64,000 nucleotides of DNA from Neofusicoccum parvum (GCA_020912385.1 CP087221.1:372001-436000), one strand, 5' to 3'. Shown: positions 1 through 11,674, numbered from the stretch's first letter. Program-made: numbers and translations. Notes: generated by a model not told the origin, from the letters alone.

Positions 1-1475
1 TTCAGCTCAGACTGGATCTCGAGAGAGCTGGACGTCTCGTGGCTCCAATCGTTGAGGAAGACGTGGCCGACATCGATGTCGTAGTTTGCCGTTGCCGGAC
101 CGTTGATCTTGATTCCTGCAGCAAGTGGTCTGAGAAACGTGCTTGAGGGGCTAAAGGGCTTGTGAACTCACCACCAAAAACACCCTCCCATGCTTGCAGG
201 GCGAAGTGAGAGTGATACCTGTTTGCCTTCAGCATTTTGCAGATCCAGACTGTGTGAATGTGCCTACCAAGTTGTTCCATATGCTTCCGCGCGCCAAGTG
301 TAGGTGTAGTTCTCCCCTGGAGCGGTAGGGCACTGCGTGATAGAAACAACTCCATCGTTCTGATTCGTATAGTTTTGACGAATACCGTGGAAGTGTATGC
401 TGGTACCGTTCTGGTTCGACGTCAAGCTGTTCGTGACGTGCACGACGACAGTGTCACCCCAGTCAGCCTCAATGGTTGGCCCAGGAATGCTACCGTTGAC
501 GGTCATTGCCGTCCTTTCTATGCCATCAGGGGCAACAGTGACTTCGATAAGATCAAACCAGTACTCTCGCTTGACCCCAGTGTCAGGAACGATATTGTAG
601 TAGTCGTCGTTGATCGAGTAGTCGCACCAGGCGGTCCTTGAAGCCGCGGTATTTCCTGCACAGGGGGTGCCAGTCGCAGTCGTGGTCGTTGAGGATGCAG
701 ATTGAGTGAGTGAAGAGCCAGACGATGAGGCCCAGCTGACAGAGGCTGTGCTGGAAGATGCCGTGCTGGACGAGGCCGCGCTGGACGAGACCGAGCTGGA
801 CGAAGCCGAAATGGTTGAGGTGGCAGAGCTGACCGAAGTCGAGATTGAAGAAGTGAGGGTCGGCATGGATGTGGCAGATGAAGAGGTCAACAAAGATGAG
901 GAGCTCGTAGAGGACACGCTCTTTGCTAAGGAGGAGGAAATTGGTGAGGAACTGGTTCCGGGGGTAGAGCTGGAGGTAGAAACCCTCGACGAAGAAGGAG
1001 AGGGAGAAGCTGTACTTGATGAAGTACGAGTAACAGTGGACAATGTCGAGGACTTTCCGGTAGTCGTTGTAGTCTTCTTAAAAGTGGAACCGGTTGACTT
1101 TGTCTTCGGCTGCTGTACAGTCTGCGTAGTAGGGGGGTGTCCGCTTGATTTGACCACGAGATATGTCGTCGAGGCATGAGGCGTAGTAGCCAAGCTGTAT
1201 GCCGTACCAGCAATGGTAATGGCGGGCCCACCAACAAAGAGCGTTTTGTGGTTGTAAACGTATGTCCCCTTGGAGGCCGTGATGACGCTACCAGCGACCG
1301 TGATGGAGGGCGAAGGGGCAGAAGTGACGGCCATGTTGTGCACCGCAGCTCCTCCTCCTCGGCCAGAGTCTCCGTGTCCTGCTTGGCCTGGAGCTCCAGG
1401 TTGCCCGAAACTCCCCGGCTGATGCCCTCCCCCAGAAAACTGGAGGGCATGGAGCATATTCGGCAACCAGACCAT
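1..1475 (-). CDS. Laccase (multicopper oxidase) with long Ser/Thr-rich N-terminal extension, 3' end outside the window
   Basis: Secreted copper oxidase that oxidises phenolics with O2. Exons read: 268-1475, 172-218 and 1-115; introns 219-267 and 116-171 have GT-AG ends and preserve the frame. The catalytic part starts about 270 residues in with the ascomycete laccase N-terminus (CAGNTAASRTAWCDYSI, then PDTGVKREYWF). It contains the first copper motif HFHGI and, split by intron 1, the second motif WYHSHF. The 270 residues before it are extremely Ser/Thr-rich and contain a block resembling ascomycete surface-protein repeats (SITVAGS, FVGGPAITIAGT). No classical signal peptide is visible after the ATG at 1475; an earlier in-frame codon at 1523 is GTG, so a missed upstream exon is possible. 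The C-terminal copper motifs lie beyond base 1. Family call is sure; the start is not. Confidence 0.85.
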
Positions 1476-2474
1476 AATGAAGGTTTGAATTCTAAATGAA
1501 AAAAAATTTAAAGGGGAAAACACGACAATGAGTGCTTCAGGAACGAGTCCCCAGAACGAATTGCGGAAAGAAATTTCTGAAAGAATGACAAAATCGAAGT
1601 GAGTGGTGATGGGCAGTCCGCAATGGATACCTGCTACTCTTTTAAGTTGGCTTCATTCTGGGTGTCAAGTGCCCAGGAGACTGCTGTCTTCATGGCTGAC
1701 GTAGCCCCGATACAGACGAAGGTCGGAATACTACCCCGAAGGCTGAGAACGGCTCCATTCTAGACTCGGAAAACGCACACTAAGGCCATCGTGAAGGAGG
1801 TAGGAGCCGCGAAATAACGACTTCTGCACGCTAGCGTTCTCCAGAGCCTCCCATCAGAGTTTCCGGGATACGAAGCCAATTCGTTCGGCTCATACAAGAG
1901 CGGTGATAGTTCAGGAACGCGCGGCTTCAGCTGCCGTCGGAAAGCGCCGTGTGGACAGTCAAGACGCGGCTCTGGCGCGAGAGAACGGACGCCGGTACAC
2001 CTGAGTGGTGGGCTCGGGTCTCTTGTCCACTCGTTCTGCAGCTTCTCCCGCAGGTGTATTGAGACCTGTGGGTCTGCAGATCACCCGGAGCAGGCACCAG
2101 GTTTCACTCCACATCGTAAACTGCATACCTTGCGGCGGGCGGCTGGGCCGTCAGGGGTGGTGAGGAACGGGGAGTTCTCAACGTTTCATGGAGCAGCATT
2201 CCGCCGGGCAGCAGCATCATTGCTGTGGAGGCCGCGTAAGTAGTCAGTTGGAGGCTTGAGATGAAGTGGGCGAGGCGCTGGCCTAGGCAAATTAGCACCC
2301 ATTTTTAGCTCCAAGTCCACGCAATTGTGGAGGATCTTCGGATCCTCGATAAGCGAGGCGGGTGCTCCCCTTCCCTTCCGCGCTCGCCTCGGACTTAACA
2401 GGCTTCCCTTATAATCGTCTGTCCGCTCGTTTCGATCTGCCTCCAGTCCCTCGTTTGCACCTGTTATAACCATC
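1476..2474. other. Divergent intergenic region
   Basis: One kilobase between the laccase start (minus) and the small secreted protein (plus). It presumably holds both promoters. No coding homology, RNA gene or repeat was recognised. Confidence 0.5.
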
Positions 2475-3086
2475 ATGAAGACATTCACTCTTTGCGCCTT
2501 GCTGCCGCTCGTATCTGCATCCTCCCAAGTCCCGCGTGCCGAGAGCAGCTCCGACAGTCTTTACGGCTATGGCGTTGGCATCGGCGGGCTGCCTTTCATC
2601 TACGCTGACGGTCTGTTGTCCCATGGAGTCCTACCGAGGTATCTAAATTGACGGGTTTAGGCGTCGCATGCCTGGGAGATGCGCCATCCAATGCTTCCGT
2701 GGCCACCAATGTCTCCGGTGGGGTCCCCTGTGCAGCAGCCGATCAGAAGGGGAGCTGAACATTCCACAGTGGCATTTAACTCCGGTGTCCTCGCAGTTAC
2801 CCCCACGAACACCACGTGGTCTGGAAACAAGAATCTCTACATCAACATGGCGGCTGGTGCCTATGATTCCGCCAAGATTGCTTCCTCGGTCGACGGGTAT
2901 GCCGACACTGGCTTCATGTTCTACGGCAGGATCTTGTTTCACACCGGGTCATCTGGAATGAAGTCTCTTTTTTACGCCACTCCCATTGACAGTCAGAACA
3001 AGACTTACGTGCTCAAGTGGAACTCGGACAGTGCCGACGATGGAGTCAGCACCCCCGTTGCCCTCCGGACTGTGCCGCCCTCTTGA
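2475..3086 (+). CDS. Small conserved secreted protein, function unknown
   Basis: Three exons: 2475-2610, 2661-2717, 2770-3086, giving 169 aa. Intron 1 uses a GTCTGT donor and intron 2 a GTGGGG donor, both weaker than consensus, but the joins restore a continuous family-like reading (YADG|VACLGDAPSNASVATNVS|VAFNSG). The protein has a signal peptide (MKTFTLCALLPLVSA), a motif GYGVGIGGLPFIYADG, a middle TGFMFYGRILFH and a C-terminus ending VALRTVPPS. This architecture matches a small secreted family widespread in Pezizomycotina that I recognise but cannot assign a function. Exon lengths sum to 510 nt. N-glycosylation sequons (NAS, NVS, NTT, NKT) are present. Without the two introns the frame is broken at 2650, so the splice model is needed. 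Confidence 0.72.
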
Positions 3087-3455
3087 GCGTGGAACGTCAT
3101 GGAGGAAGATGTGAATACAGGAGGCTACTCATCTGCTCTCTGCTGGAAACAAGGGCTGCCATATGCCACACTTCGGCTGTTCTTAAATATTTGACCATTT
3201 TATCTTCTCCCTTTATCGGGATATAATATCATTGAGTATGAAGTTCATCAGAGAACAAGCTTAGTGAGCCGCTGCAGGCAGGGCCAACCACTGCTGATAT
3301 TTTATTTAGGAAGACAGTTTCTGAATATGCTCCTCAAACAATGCCAAAGGATAGTCTTGTGTGTGGTGTACAGTATCCGTACCGCATCATGCACTTGATC
3401 AACGATCAAAAGAACTTGAGGTCACGCGAGCAGATGCAGATCTCCTACGAGTATT
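3087..3455. other. Convergent intergenic region
   Basis: AT-richer stretch between two convergent genes; nothing recognised beyond presumptive 3' UTRs. Confidence 0.4.
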
Positions 3456-3808
3456 TTAGCGATGCGCAGTTTCAGGGTTAGAACTGGAAGCACGTACGCC
3501 ACATCCACAGACCGAGCATTGCGGTTCGTTAACCTGGAGGCAGTCGGCGCACGAAGGGCATTCAGAGCACTACAAATCATCAGCTCGTTGTGACTACGGT
3601 CAATACGGCAAGCAAATCAAGGATTGGCATGAGCGCATCCGAGAAGGACAACGTGACAGGTATTTGAAAGGAATGCTTCCTCGTAGACAGCAAGTCACTT
3701 TCGAGGGGCACTTACGGCCATGCACTGACGCTCCTCGAGGCTAATGGCAGCAGCAGACGCCATGCTAATGCCTGCAAGGATAACTGGAAGAATGTTGAAG
3801 AAACGCAT
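3456..3808 (-). CDS. Cys-rich small secreted protein (68 aa)
   Basis: Exon 1 (3716-3808) encodes a clear signal peptide MRFFNILPVILAGISMASA followed by AISLEERQCMA. A GTAAGT donor at 3715 and a TAG acceptor at 3570 remove 146 nt. Exon 2 (3456-3569) reads CSECPSCADCLQ, then CSVCGCG and stops. The acceptor is fixed because the TAG itself would be an in-frame stop. The mature peptide is about 48 residues with eight cysteines, most in CxxC or CxC spacing, typical of small secreted effector-like or metal-binding proteins. A TATA-like TATATTTA lies about 65 bp upstream of the ATG. The intron is longer than usual here and the product has no family I can name, so the second exon is an inference from Cys content and frame. 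Confidence 0.55.
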
Positions 3809-4768
3809 GTTGGAGAGTGTTTGGAGCTGAAGTGTCTCGATGGAGGCTGCTGAGAAATGGGAGGATGGGAGGTAAATATATGGACACGAGCCACTGCTGC
3901 TTTCAAATGCTGACATTAAACACAGAGTCCCACATCATGCTTCGTTGCTCAATGTTACCTGACTATTCGGGCAAGCGAAAACATCTGCTGTACAAAATAA
4001 ACAACGTTGAGGCCACCTCTGGCCTATAGCAGTAGCGTTAATCTCCAATCCGTCGTAGGTCGGTAGCTTCGATCGTCCGATATGACCCCACAAAGGCTCT
4101 ACTGCATGAACTGCTCAGTGCGATACGAGGACGGCTAACGGACATCTTGGCAATGAAGCTAGGCGATCCTTTCCTTGGGCTCCAGGAAACAGGCCGGTCG
4201 CTTCGTAACCTGAAACTCAGACCTTCCTCTTCCCCACGCCTCCCCCACAATTCATGCCGGAAACGTTGCAGCATCTCAAGATATGTGACGTCACAAGGAT
4301 ATCGGCATCGAATGGGAAGAATTCGCAGCGGCGGAGTTGCGGATACAAGTCCGAAAATGTGGTGTTATTCTCCATACCATTCCAGACGTGGCACGCCAGC
4401 TGCACCGTCCTTCCGCTTTCTGATTAGGTCTTGTCAAGTGTGGTCGTCTTGAATGGCGTTGCAACGGAAAGGCAACAGAAACGAGCGTTGCGCTGAAGAA
4501 TCTCTCCTAGGAATCTTCACCGCGCCTCTCACCACACTTTCGCGTCTTGAGCATCGCTCGGGATCTCCACGTCAAGCATTTCAGCAACTAATTGCATTAC
4601 GAGCTACCTATTCAACATCCGTATCATTGTCCACCACAAGCCTCATTGTCTCTATGCTCTCCACATTAAGATTACTCCATACATCAAGAAAAAAATGCCT
4701 ACTTGTTATTAAAATTCCATAAAGCAAGACACCCGACTAGTCTCCACATTACCATCTGCAAAAACAGA
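3809..4768. other. Intergenic region
   Basis: Contains several short open frames in both directions, none with a signal peptide, a family motif or convincing splice sites. It includes the presumptive promoter of the Cys-rich protein and the 3' flank of the wall protein. Confidence 0.4.
3873..3880 (-). promoter_or_regulatory. TATA-like box of the Cys-rich mini-protein
   Basis: TATATTTA on the minus strand about 65 bp upstream of the ATG at 3808. Position and sequence suit a core promoter; no further evidence. Confidence 0.3.
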
Positions 4769-7700
4769 TCAAAGCACCAACACTCCCACGACACCCGCAA
4801 CTACAGCTCCCAAGCCCGTCGCCAACTTGCTTGCCGCACCCGTATACATCGGCGATCCGGCTGTCGTACCACTTGGCTTGTTGCCATACGACGACGACGA
4901 CAAAGACGGCTTTCCGATGGGCGTGTGCACCGGGATAGTGCCGTTCATGGTTGCGTTGTAGCTGGGCAGCATCGTAGACGCCGGGATGGGCGTGACCATG
5001 ACGGTCGAGATGTATACGGCCGGGGTAGAGGAGGAAGAGGGATACGCGTAGCCGCCCTCGACTCCCGAAGACGCGGGAAAGACGGTGGCGGTAGTGTACT
5101 TGGTGGAGGTTCCACCAACCACGGTGTAAGTGGTCATCTCGTACGGAGAGCCAGCAGGAGCAGAGACGGATGCGGAAGGCGCGTAGTGACCTGGAGCGCT
5201 GTTTGCCGGTGCGGATGGGTAAGCGCTCGGGGCACTTGGAGCGGGATATCCTGGCGCTCCACCTGCCGGGGCGGACGGGTAGGAACCGGACCCGCTAGGA
5301 ATCATGCTGCCAACTGGCACGGACGGAACGGGGTAGCCAGGCGCACCGCCTGCGGGAGCGGACGGCCCGGGTACAGCAGTCTGCTCAACGGGGCAGACTG
5401 TCGTGTATAGGGCGACGGTCTGGGTCACCATGGTCTCAGTCTTCGAACGCTCCGGGCAGTTGGGGACCGTGTCAGGGCACTTAGTGACGGTGAAGACCTG
5501 AGTAGAGTAGACCGTCGAGGTAGTCATGACGGAAGCTGACGCAGCCGAGGTCATCGCCGGTCCGGACTGAGCCATGGGAACGCTCGTAGTATACACAGCG
5601 TAAGTAGTGGTCATGATAGAGGTAGTCATCGACTTTGCAGGGCAGTTGGAGACGGTCTCGGGGCATTTGGTGACGGTGACGATTTCCGTGGTGTAAACAG
5701 TAGATGGGCCGTGAGTCACAGAGGCGGCGCCAGTCTGACCATTGACTCCTGAGCTCGCAGCTGGAGTAGTGGCTCCAGGAGAACCGCCGGCCGGGGCAGA
5801 GACAGCAGGCATGCCATGAGAATCGCCGCCGCTGGGGATGGGCATAGGATGTCCGGGAGCAGGAGTATCCTCAGGGCTGTACACAGGCGTGTGCTCGGGA
5901 GTTTGGGCAGGCGCATTTCCAGGAGCATGCTCCGGAATGTGGTCTGGGGTCTGCATCGGAGGCATTTGCATAGGAGGAGTCTCAATAGCCGGAGGCGTCT
6001 GCATTGGTGGCGTTTGGGCAGGATGGCCTTCACCGCCGTTCGGAGGCATTTGCATGGGAGGAGTCTGGACAACCGGAGGAGTCTGCATAGGAGGAGTCTC
6101 AACAGCTGGGGGCGTTTGGACTGGCGTCATCTGCATGGGAGGGGTCTCGATGGCTGGAGGTGTCTGCACTGCCGGCGTCTGAGCCGGATGGTCTTCGCCA
6201 CCATTGTGAGGCTGATCATCACCAGTGGGTGGGGTTTGATCACCGTTGCCTGTGGGAGGAACCTCTGCACCGCCGTTTGCCGGAGGAGTTTGATCGCTGC
6301 CGGTAGCCGGAGGCTGATTTCCGCCAGCTGAAGGGGTGTTATCCTTGTCGCCACCAGATGACGGAGCATTGTCCGCAGGCGTGTTGTCATTGCCAGATGA
6401 GGGGGTGTTTTCCGAAGGAGTATTGTCACCACCAGCCGAAGGAGTATTGCTGTCACCGGACGAAGGAGTATTGTCACCACCAGTTGTAGGAGTATTATCC
6501 GAAGGGGTGCTGTCCACAGGAGTATTATCGCCACCAGATGAGGGTGTGTTGTCCGAGGGAGTGTTGCCAGAAGGCGTGTTGTCCGAGGGAGTATTGTCAG
6601 AAGGCGTGTTGTCAGAAGGCGTGTTGTCCGAGGGAGTGTTATCCGAGGGAGTGTTATCCGAGGGAGTATTGTCCGAGGGAGTGTTGTCCGAGGGATTGTT
6701 GTCCGAGGGCGTGTTGCCAGACGGCGTGTTGTCAGAGGGCGTGTTGCCAGACGGCGTGTTGTCAGAAGGCGTGTTGTCAGACGGCGTGTTGTCAGAAGGC
6801 GTGTTGTCCGAGGGAGTGTTGTCCGAGGGCGTGTTGCCAGACGGCGTGTTGTCAGACGGCGTGTTGTCAGAAGGCGTGTTGTCCGAGGGAGTGTTGTCCG
6901 AGGGAGTGTTGTCCGAGGGCGTGTTGCCAGACGGCGTGTTGTCAGACGGCGTGTTGTCAGAAGGCGTGTTGTCCGAGGGAGTGTTGTCCGAGGGCGTGTT
7001 GCCAGACGGCGTGTTGTCTGAAGGAGTGTTGTCACCACCGGACGAGGGAGTATTGTCAGAAGGAGTGTTGTCTGAAGGAGTGTTGTCTGAAGGAGTGTTG
7101 TCTGAAGGAGTGTTGTCTGAAGGAGTGTTGTCTGAAGGAGTGTTGTCTGAAGGAGTGTTGTCTGAAGGAGTGTTGTCTGAGGGAGTATTATCACCACCGG
7201 ATGAGGGAGTGTTGTTAGAAGGAGTGTTGTCGCCACCGGACGAGGGAGTGTTATCAGAAGGCGTGTTGTCGGAAGGCGTATTGTCGGAAGGCGTGTTGTT
7301 AGAAGGTGTATTGTCAGCAGGGGTGTTGCCACCAGATGAAGGTGTGTTGTCGGTAGGAGTGCTGTCGCCACCAGAAGGAGTCTGGCCAGTGGAAATCGTG
7401 CCTGTGCAGGTCACAGGGTTGGAAGAGCCCGCAAGACCACAGTTGTCCTTGTAGCAACCGCAAGCATTTTGGTAAGAGCTGAAAAGATCCAGCTTGGCGT
7501 CGACACAGACACTCAAGCCCTGATTCTGCTTACTCTTGATGCAAGCCGTAGCCTCGAGGTTGATAAGAGCGAAGTTGGCGCAGCGACATTGCGGGCTATC
7601 GCTCACACACAGCTTAGCAACGGCCTCGAGCCAGCAGTCTTTGCCACATCCATCTTCAGGGGCCTTAGGAGCAGTGCAGGTCGATGACGGAGCATCGCAG

Positions 7701-8975
7701 AAAGTCGTACCGATGGATGGAGGGAATGTGAATCCACCGATCCCGATGCTGCCAGTGATTTCACCACTTCCGGTGATTCCACCAGTGCTTCCACCGTTGC
7801 CAGTGATTCCACCAGTGATTTCACCAGTGACTCCACCAGTGACTCCACCATTGCCAGTGATTTCCCCGGTGCTTCCGCCGGTGTTTCCGCCAGTGCTCCC
7901 GCCAGTGCTCCCGCCAGTGCTCCCGCCAGTGCTGCCGCCAGTGCTTCCGCCAGTGCTGCCGCCGGTGCTGCCGCCGGTGCTGCCACCAGTGCTTCCACCA
8001 TTTCCAGTGTCTCCGCCAGTACTGGCGCAGTTGCCAGACTTCTGGGCGCTCTCGATGCAGGCGCAAGACTCATCCAAGGTGCTGCCGAAGAGGTTGAGGT
8101 CAACGTCAACGCAAACGTTGAGAGGAACGAGGTCCACGCAAGCGTCGACCTGGGCCTTCAGGAAAACCGAGTTCTGGCAACGGCATTCAGGAGTGTCGTT
8201 GATGCAGACCTCAGCGAGAGCCTTGAGGAAGCACTGGTCGCGGCAGCCGCCGGGAGAGGCGGGGGCCTTGCAGGTGGCGCCGCAGGTAGTGATAGTAGCA
8301 GGAGCGCTCGTAGTGCTTCCACCGTTTCCAGTAACTCCACCAGTGATGCCACCTGTGATTCCACCAGTGACTCCGCCGTTTCCAGTGACTCCGCCGTTTC
8401 CAGTGACTCCGCCGTTTCCAGTGACTCCACCGTTTCCAGTGACTCCACCGTTTCCAGTGACTCCACCATTTCCAGTGACTCCACCATTTCCTGGGGGTGT
8501 GTTGCTCGAAGAACCCGGGGTGGTTGATCTCGGAGTGTTCCGTGGGCCGCAAACGTGGTCGGAGCTGCTCTTTGATGTGCCAATGGTACTCTTGAGCGAG
8601 CACTGCTTGGTGCTACGGCACCACGAGACGCCAACGCAGTTGTCATGGTCTTCGCAGACGTCCATGCAGGCATCGAAGGTGTCCTTGGAACATGCGGTAC
8701 CATCAATCTGCCCATAGGTTGTCAGCATAGATAAAAGAAGCGACTCAAGTAAGCGAACTCACGTCCTTCCCCCCGTCGTAGTACGAGTTGCATTGGACCT
8801 GGAACTTTGAGCCCTTCTTGCAGGTGTAGGAAGCGCGGTCGTGGCTTGGACAAGAGACGGTAGTCCCAAAGGAAATGGATGATCTGGCGCCGCCGCTGAA
8901 GTGTGGCCAGGTGGGTGTGGCCATGCTGCTCGTGATCAGCGCGGCGGCAGCCAGAGTCTTGAGAAGCGGTGCCAT
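4769..8975 (-). CDS. Giant GPI-anchored cell-wall protein: PAN-like domain, two CFEM-like domains, tandem repeats
   Basis: Two exons (8763-8975; 4769-8707) around a 55-nt intron with a CTGAC branch site, 1383 aa. Order: signal peptide; a PAN/apple-like Cys module (about residues 40-125, with VSCP, CMDVCEDHDNCVGVSWC); GNGGVT repeats; CFEM-like domain 1 (CRDQCFLKALAEVCINDTPECRC); GGST repeats; CFEM-like domain 2 (CGKDCWLEAVAKLCVSDSPQCRC); about 300 residues of NTPSD pentapeptides; Pro-rich QTPP repeats; two copies of a module with VTVTKCP; and a hydrophobic GPI-type C-terminus (LATGLGAVVAGVVGVLVL). Both Cys domains fit the CFEM pattern Cx3Cx8C-xxD-CxC. CFEM proteins act in haem or iron uptake or as surface sensors and effectors; the repeat stalk suggests an adhesin-like wall protein. 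Function is inferred from architecture. Confidence 0.88.
6399..7345 (-). repeat. 15-bp minisatellite encoding NTPSD pentapeptides
   Basis: Imperfect 15-bp units encode NTPSD, NTPSG or NTPAD, occasionally interrupted by SSGGD. Three sub-blocks with identical internal variants recur near 6690, 6830 and 6930, pointing to duplication of higher-order units of about 100-120 bp. Period is a multiple of three, so unit gain or loss keeps the frame. Confidence 0.9.
7868..8003 (-). repeat. 12-bp repeat encoding GGST
   Basis: About ten tandem GGST/GGNT units inside the wall-protein gene, separating the first CFEM-like domain from the GEIT-rich linker. Confidence 0.8.
8323..8495 (-). repeat. 18-bp repeat encoding GNGGVT
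   Basis: Seven near-identical GNGGVT hexapeptides followed by GGIT/GGVT variants between the PAN-like module and the first CFEM-like domain. Confidence 0.8.
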
Positions 8976-11674
8976 GTTGATTGTTGACTAGAGATTAGTA
9001 TATATAAAGATAGAATTAATGTCAGGTATATGACAACAAGGATCAGAAAGAGTGAGAACAGACGGCTGCCTGTCAAGGAAAGGACGCGAACCGCAGTCCG
9101 CCAGAAAGAGGGTGGGAAAGACACAAAGCACAAACGAGAGGAGAGGACCGAAGTCGATGGTGCAGGACAAAAACTGCAGAGACGATGGGAGTATTTAGAC
9201 CATAACGGGCCAGGAAGCGATGGACCAGAAAGGGGGCATATTTTGCCGGCGAAGCAGGAGTAGTGGATGGTCTACCAGGACACTAATGGTTGCAAACGCC
9301 ACTGGGAGCAACTGGACCACGATGCGGTCAGTTAGCACTGCCACGAGGAAATCCTCCAGCACTTGCAAGGCTGAAGTCGAGGAGCCAGACGCGGCGGGGG
9401 GCTGCTATTTCCGGGCGATTGGACGGTGCAGCAGAGGCATATTCCCCTTTTGGAAAGACACGAGGGGCATCTGAGCGAGCGTTGCCTGTTCCTGTCATGC
9501 TGTGGCGACACGCCAAGTGCCGGAAGTGAGTCCAGGCCAAAGAAGCGTGCTAATTCGGAGTGTTCTCCTCCCCATTCCAGATGCGCGAGGATCGTCAATC
9601 TCGCTTGGCATTCTGCTTTGGGCTAGGCTGCTCTTCTCCGCAAAGCGGCTGCGTGCAGTCCGCCGCCTGACGCTGCGGCGCTTTCCATCTCAGGGGTGGC
9701 GGCTGCCACAATTTCCATGCTCGTGGCCCGTCAGCCGTGCTAGCCAAGTAGCCTGCAGCCGTTGCGCGTGGTTGCCCTCCCCACATCACCACCCGGGCAC
9801 CTCCGCAGCGGCCAGGGGGCCTTCTGCTGCTCGAGCTGGACGGGCCACAAATGGGGAAACTCGATCGCCGCGTCCCACATCGAACAGAGAAGCTCCGCCC
9901 GCAACCAGCCACTCAGTCGGAGTTCCATCATTAACCCCGCATTAGCTCAGCGGCACGCTGCGCCCTACTGCCTTCGCTTGCCGGTGCACATTAGCATGTG
10001 GCCGAGGCTTTGCCTACCGTCGTCTCATGGTCTTCACAATCCTCCTGAGGCCCGCCTGCTTCGGCCAGACTCATCACACCACGTCCGCCGCCACACGGCT
10101 AGAGGCGCTGGTCAAATGATCTGCAAGCTCCACGGCGTGGCTCGAGGTGTGCCCGGCCGCGGTCGTCCAATTTGCCAAACTCCGATGGCTTCAACTAGAT
10201 CCAAACTCAAAAACTCTTCTTAATCAGACCGGAAGCCATGCCATGAGAATGGCCGATCAAGTGCTGCGGTCAGCCTGGGCTAAGTAAGTACTTGGGCGGA
10301 TGAAACCGCCGTTGTGGTGCCACCGCCGAAAGCCGATTGGCGTGACCGGGAATCGGCTCACCCATCTTACATGCATCAACACCTTGCCAAGTATCGCAAC
10401 AAAGACGAGCTCAGCTGGGCCGAGATCACGAGCGACAGCCGCTGCGGCGAAGCCTGGGAGCCGGGCGACGATGCAGGCGGCGATGCGAACGGCGATGCGG
10501 GTAGCGATGCGAACAGCGATCGAAGATGCATGAAAGCAGGTCTTCGATTGACTCACGGGATGCAGACAGCTTCCCTGGAAACGGGGACGCCTGAACGGGA
10601 AACGAAACGTGGTGGTGAGGGGAGCAGAAACAGATGGAAGCGCAGGGGCGCAGGGCGGCGGGACACAGTTGGACCTTGAAACGGCGCGGTTCCAGCTCAC
10701 ACCGTATTGGACTGCAATCCGTCGGCGGCAAGGTGGTGAAGGTCGGTGACGTCTGCCGCGCACACGCGGTCAGTGATCTCTGGCCGGAGCCGCGATGCGG
10801 TCTGCGCCGGACGTGCGAGCGACAAGGCCGCGGAGAGGCCGGGCGGTGCGCCCCGCAGGTATGGCGAAGGCTTGTCCAGGCTTATCGGTGGGGTGCTGCA
10901 ACGCACGCGGACGGCGGTTGGGCAGGCGGTTTGCAGATGGCGCTCTGCGCAAAGTCAGATGAGGCGGACTGCCTGGAGCCCGGCTGTCCACGCGCCCAAC
11001 GCACACGCCTCCAGGGTCTGCGATCGACACCGGGCGGCTGCAGGCGGTGTAGGGGCCTTGCGGCTGTCGCGATTGACAAAAATACGCCCGCTGGGCGCAC
11101 GCGGGCGCGAGGCAGCAGGAGCAGCGCGGCACGGCGAGCGCGTGTTGGTGCTGGCTGCGCCGCGCCCCGGGGCCAGGCGGCATTGGCACGGCGGCGGCGA
11201 GCGTGGGGGAGGGTGCGAGGGTGCGAGGGTGTGAGGCCCCGGAGCCGCGTCGTTGCGCAACCCCGGCAGACGCGCGCGACGCGACTGGGGCTGTCCGTCG
11301 CGCGCTCCTACGTCACTTGTCTTGAAACGCTCGTCTGTTCTCCACGACCAAACCCGGGGAAGCCCAGGGTCCCGACGACTGAATCATCGCATATTGCTTT
11401 CGCCGCCCGCCGCTCGTAATGGACCGCGCCCCGACAGCTCACGGCGCGCCGCCCCAAGGCCCACCTGTTGCCTCACTCGCCCTCCGCACGCCATCCGCAT
11501 CCTAGCTCGGATCGCAGCTCTGACCTGATGCTGCACTCAATCTGTCATCTGGCCCTTGCGCTGCGCCCCACCCGACGGTATTGATTTGCACCAAGATAAC
11601 GCTATAAGCCCGCCCGCCTCGCTGCGTCTTCTGCTGCTGCACCGCACCGCGAGCCTCTCTGCCCACGCCCAACC
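8976..11674. other. Long GC-rich intergenic region
   Basis: 2.7 kb between the wall-protein start (minus) and the MFS gene (plus). Many overlapping open frames occur on both strands because of high GC, but none shows a family motif, signal peptide or coherent splice model. A short imperfect 12-bp array of GCGATGCGAACG type lies near 10470-10530, and GGGTGCGA repeats near 11210-11232. Both promoters must lie here. Confidence 0.45.

Noticed and set aside
706..1179. Plus-strand acidic 157-residue open frame opposite the laccase stalk
   Set aside because: Antisense of Ser-rich codons (TCG/TCC) yields Glu/Asp/Val runs; no start context or independent evidence.
6336..7454. Long plus-strand open frames (Val/Leu/Ser/Glu-rich and Cys-rich) across the NTPSD repeat
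   Set aside because: They are antisense shadows of a 15-bp repeat, which is necessarily open in several frames; the minus strand has signal peptide, CFEM-like domains and GPI signal.
10440..10530. 12-bp GCGATGCGAACG-like array as a possible CRISPR or regulatory array
   Set aside because: Imperfect short tandem repeat without spacers; CRISPR arrays do not occur in fungal nuclear genomes.
9502..11419. Cluster of overlapping open frames upstream of the MFS gene
   Set aside because: No splice-consistent gene model, signal peptide or family motif; equal coding appearance on both strands.
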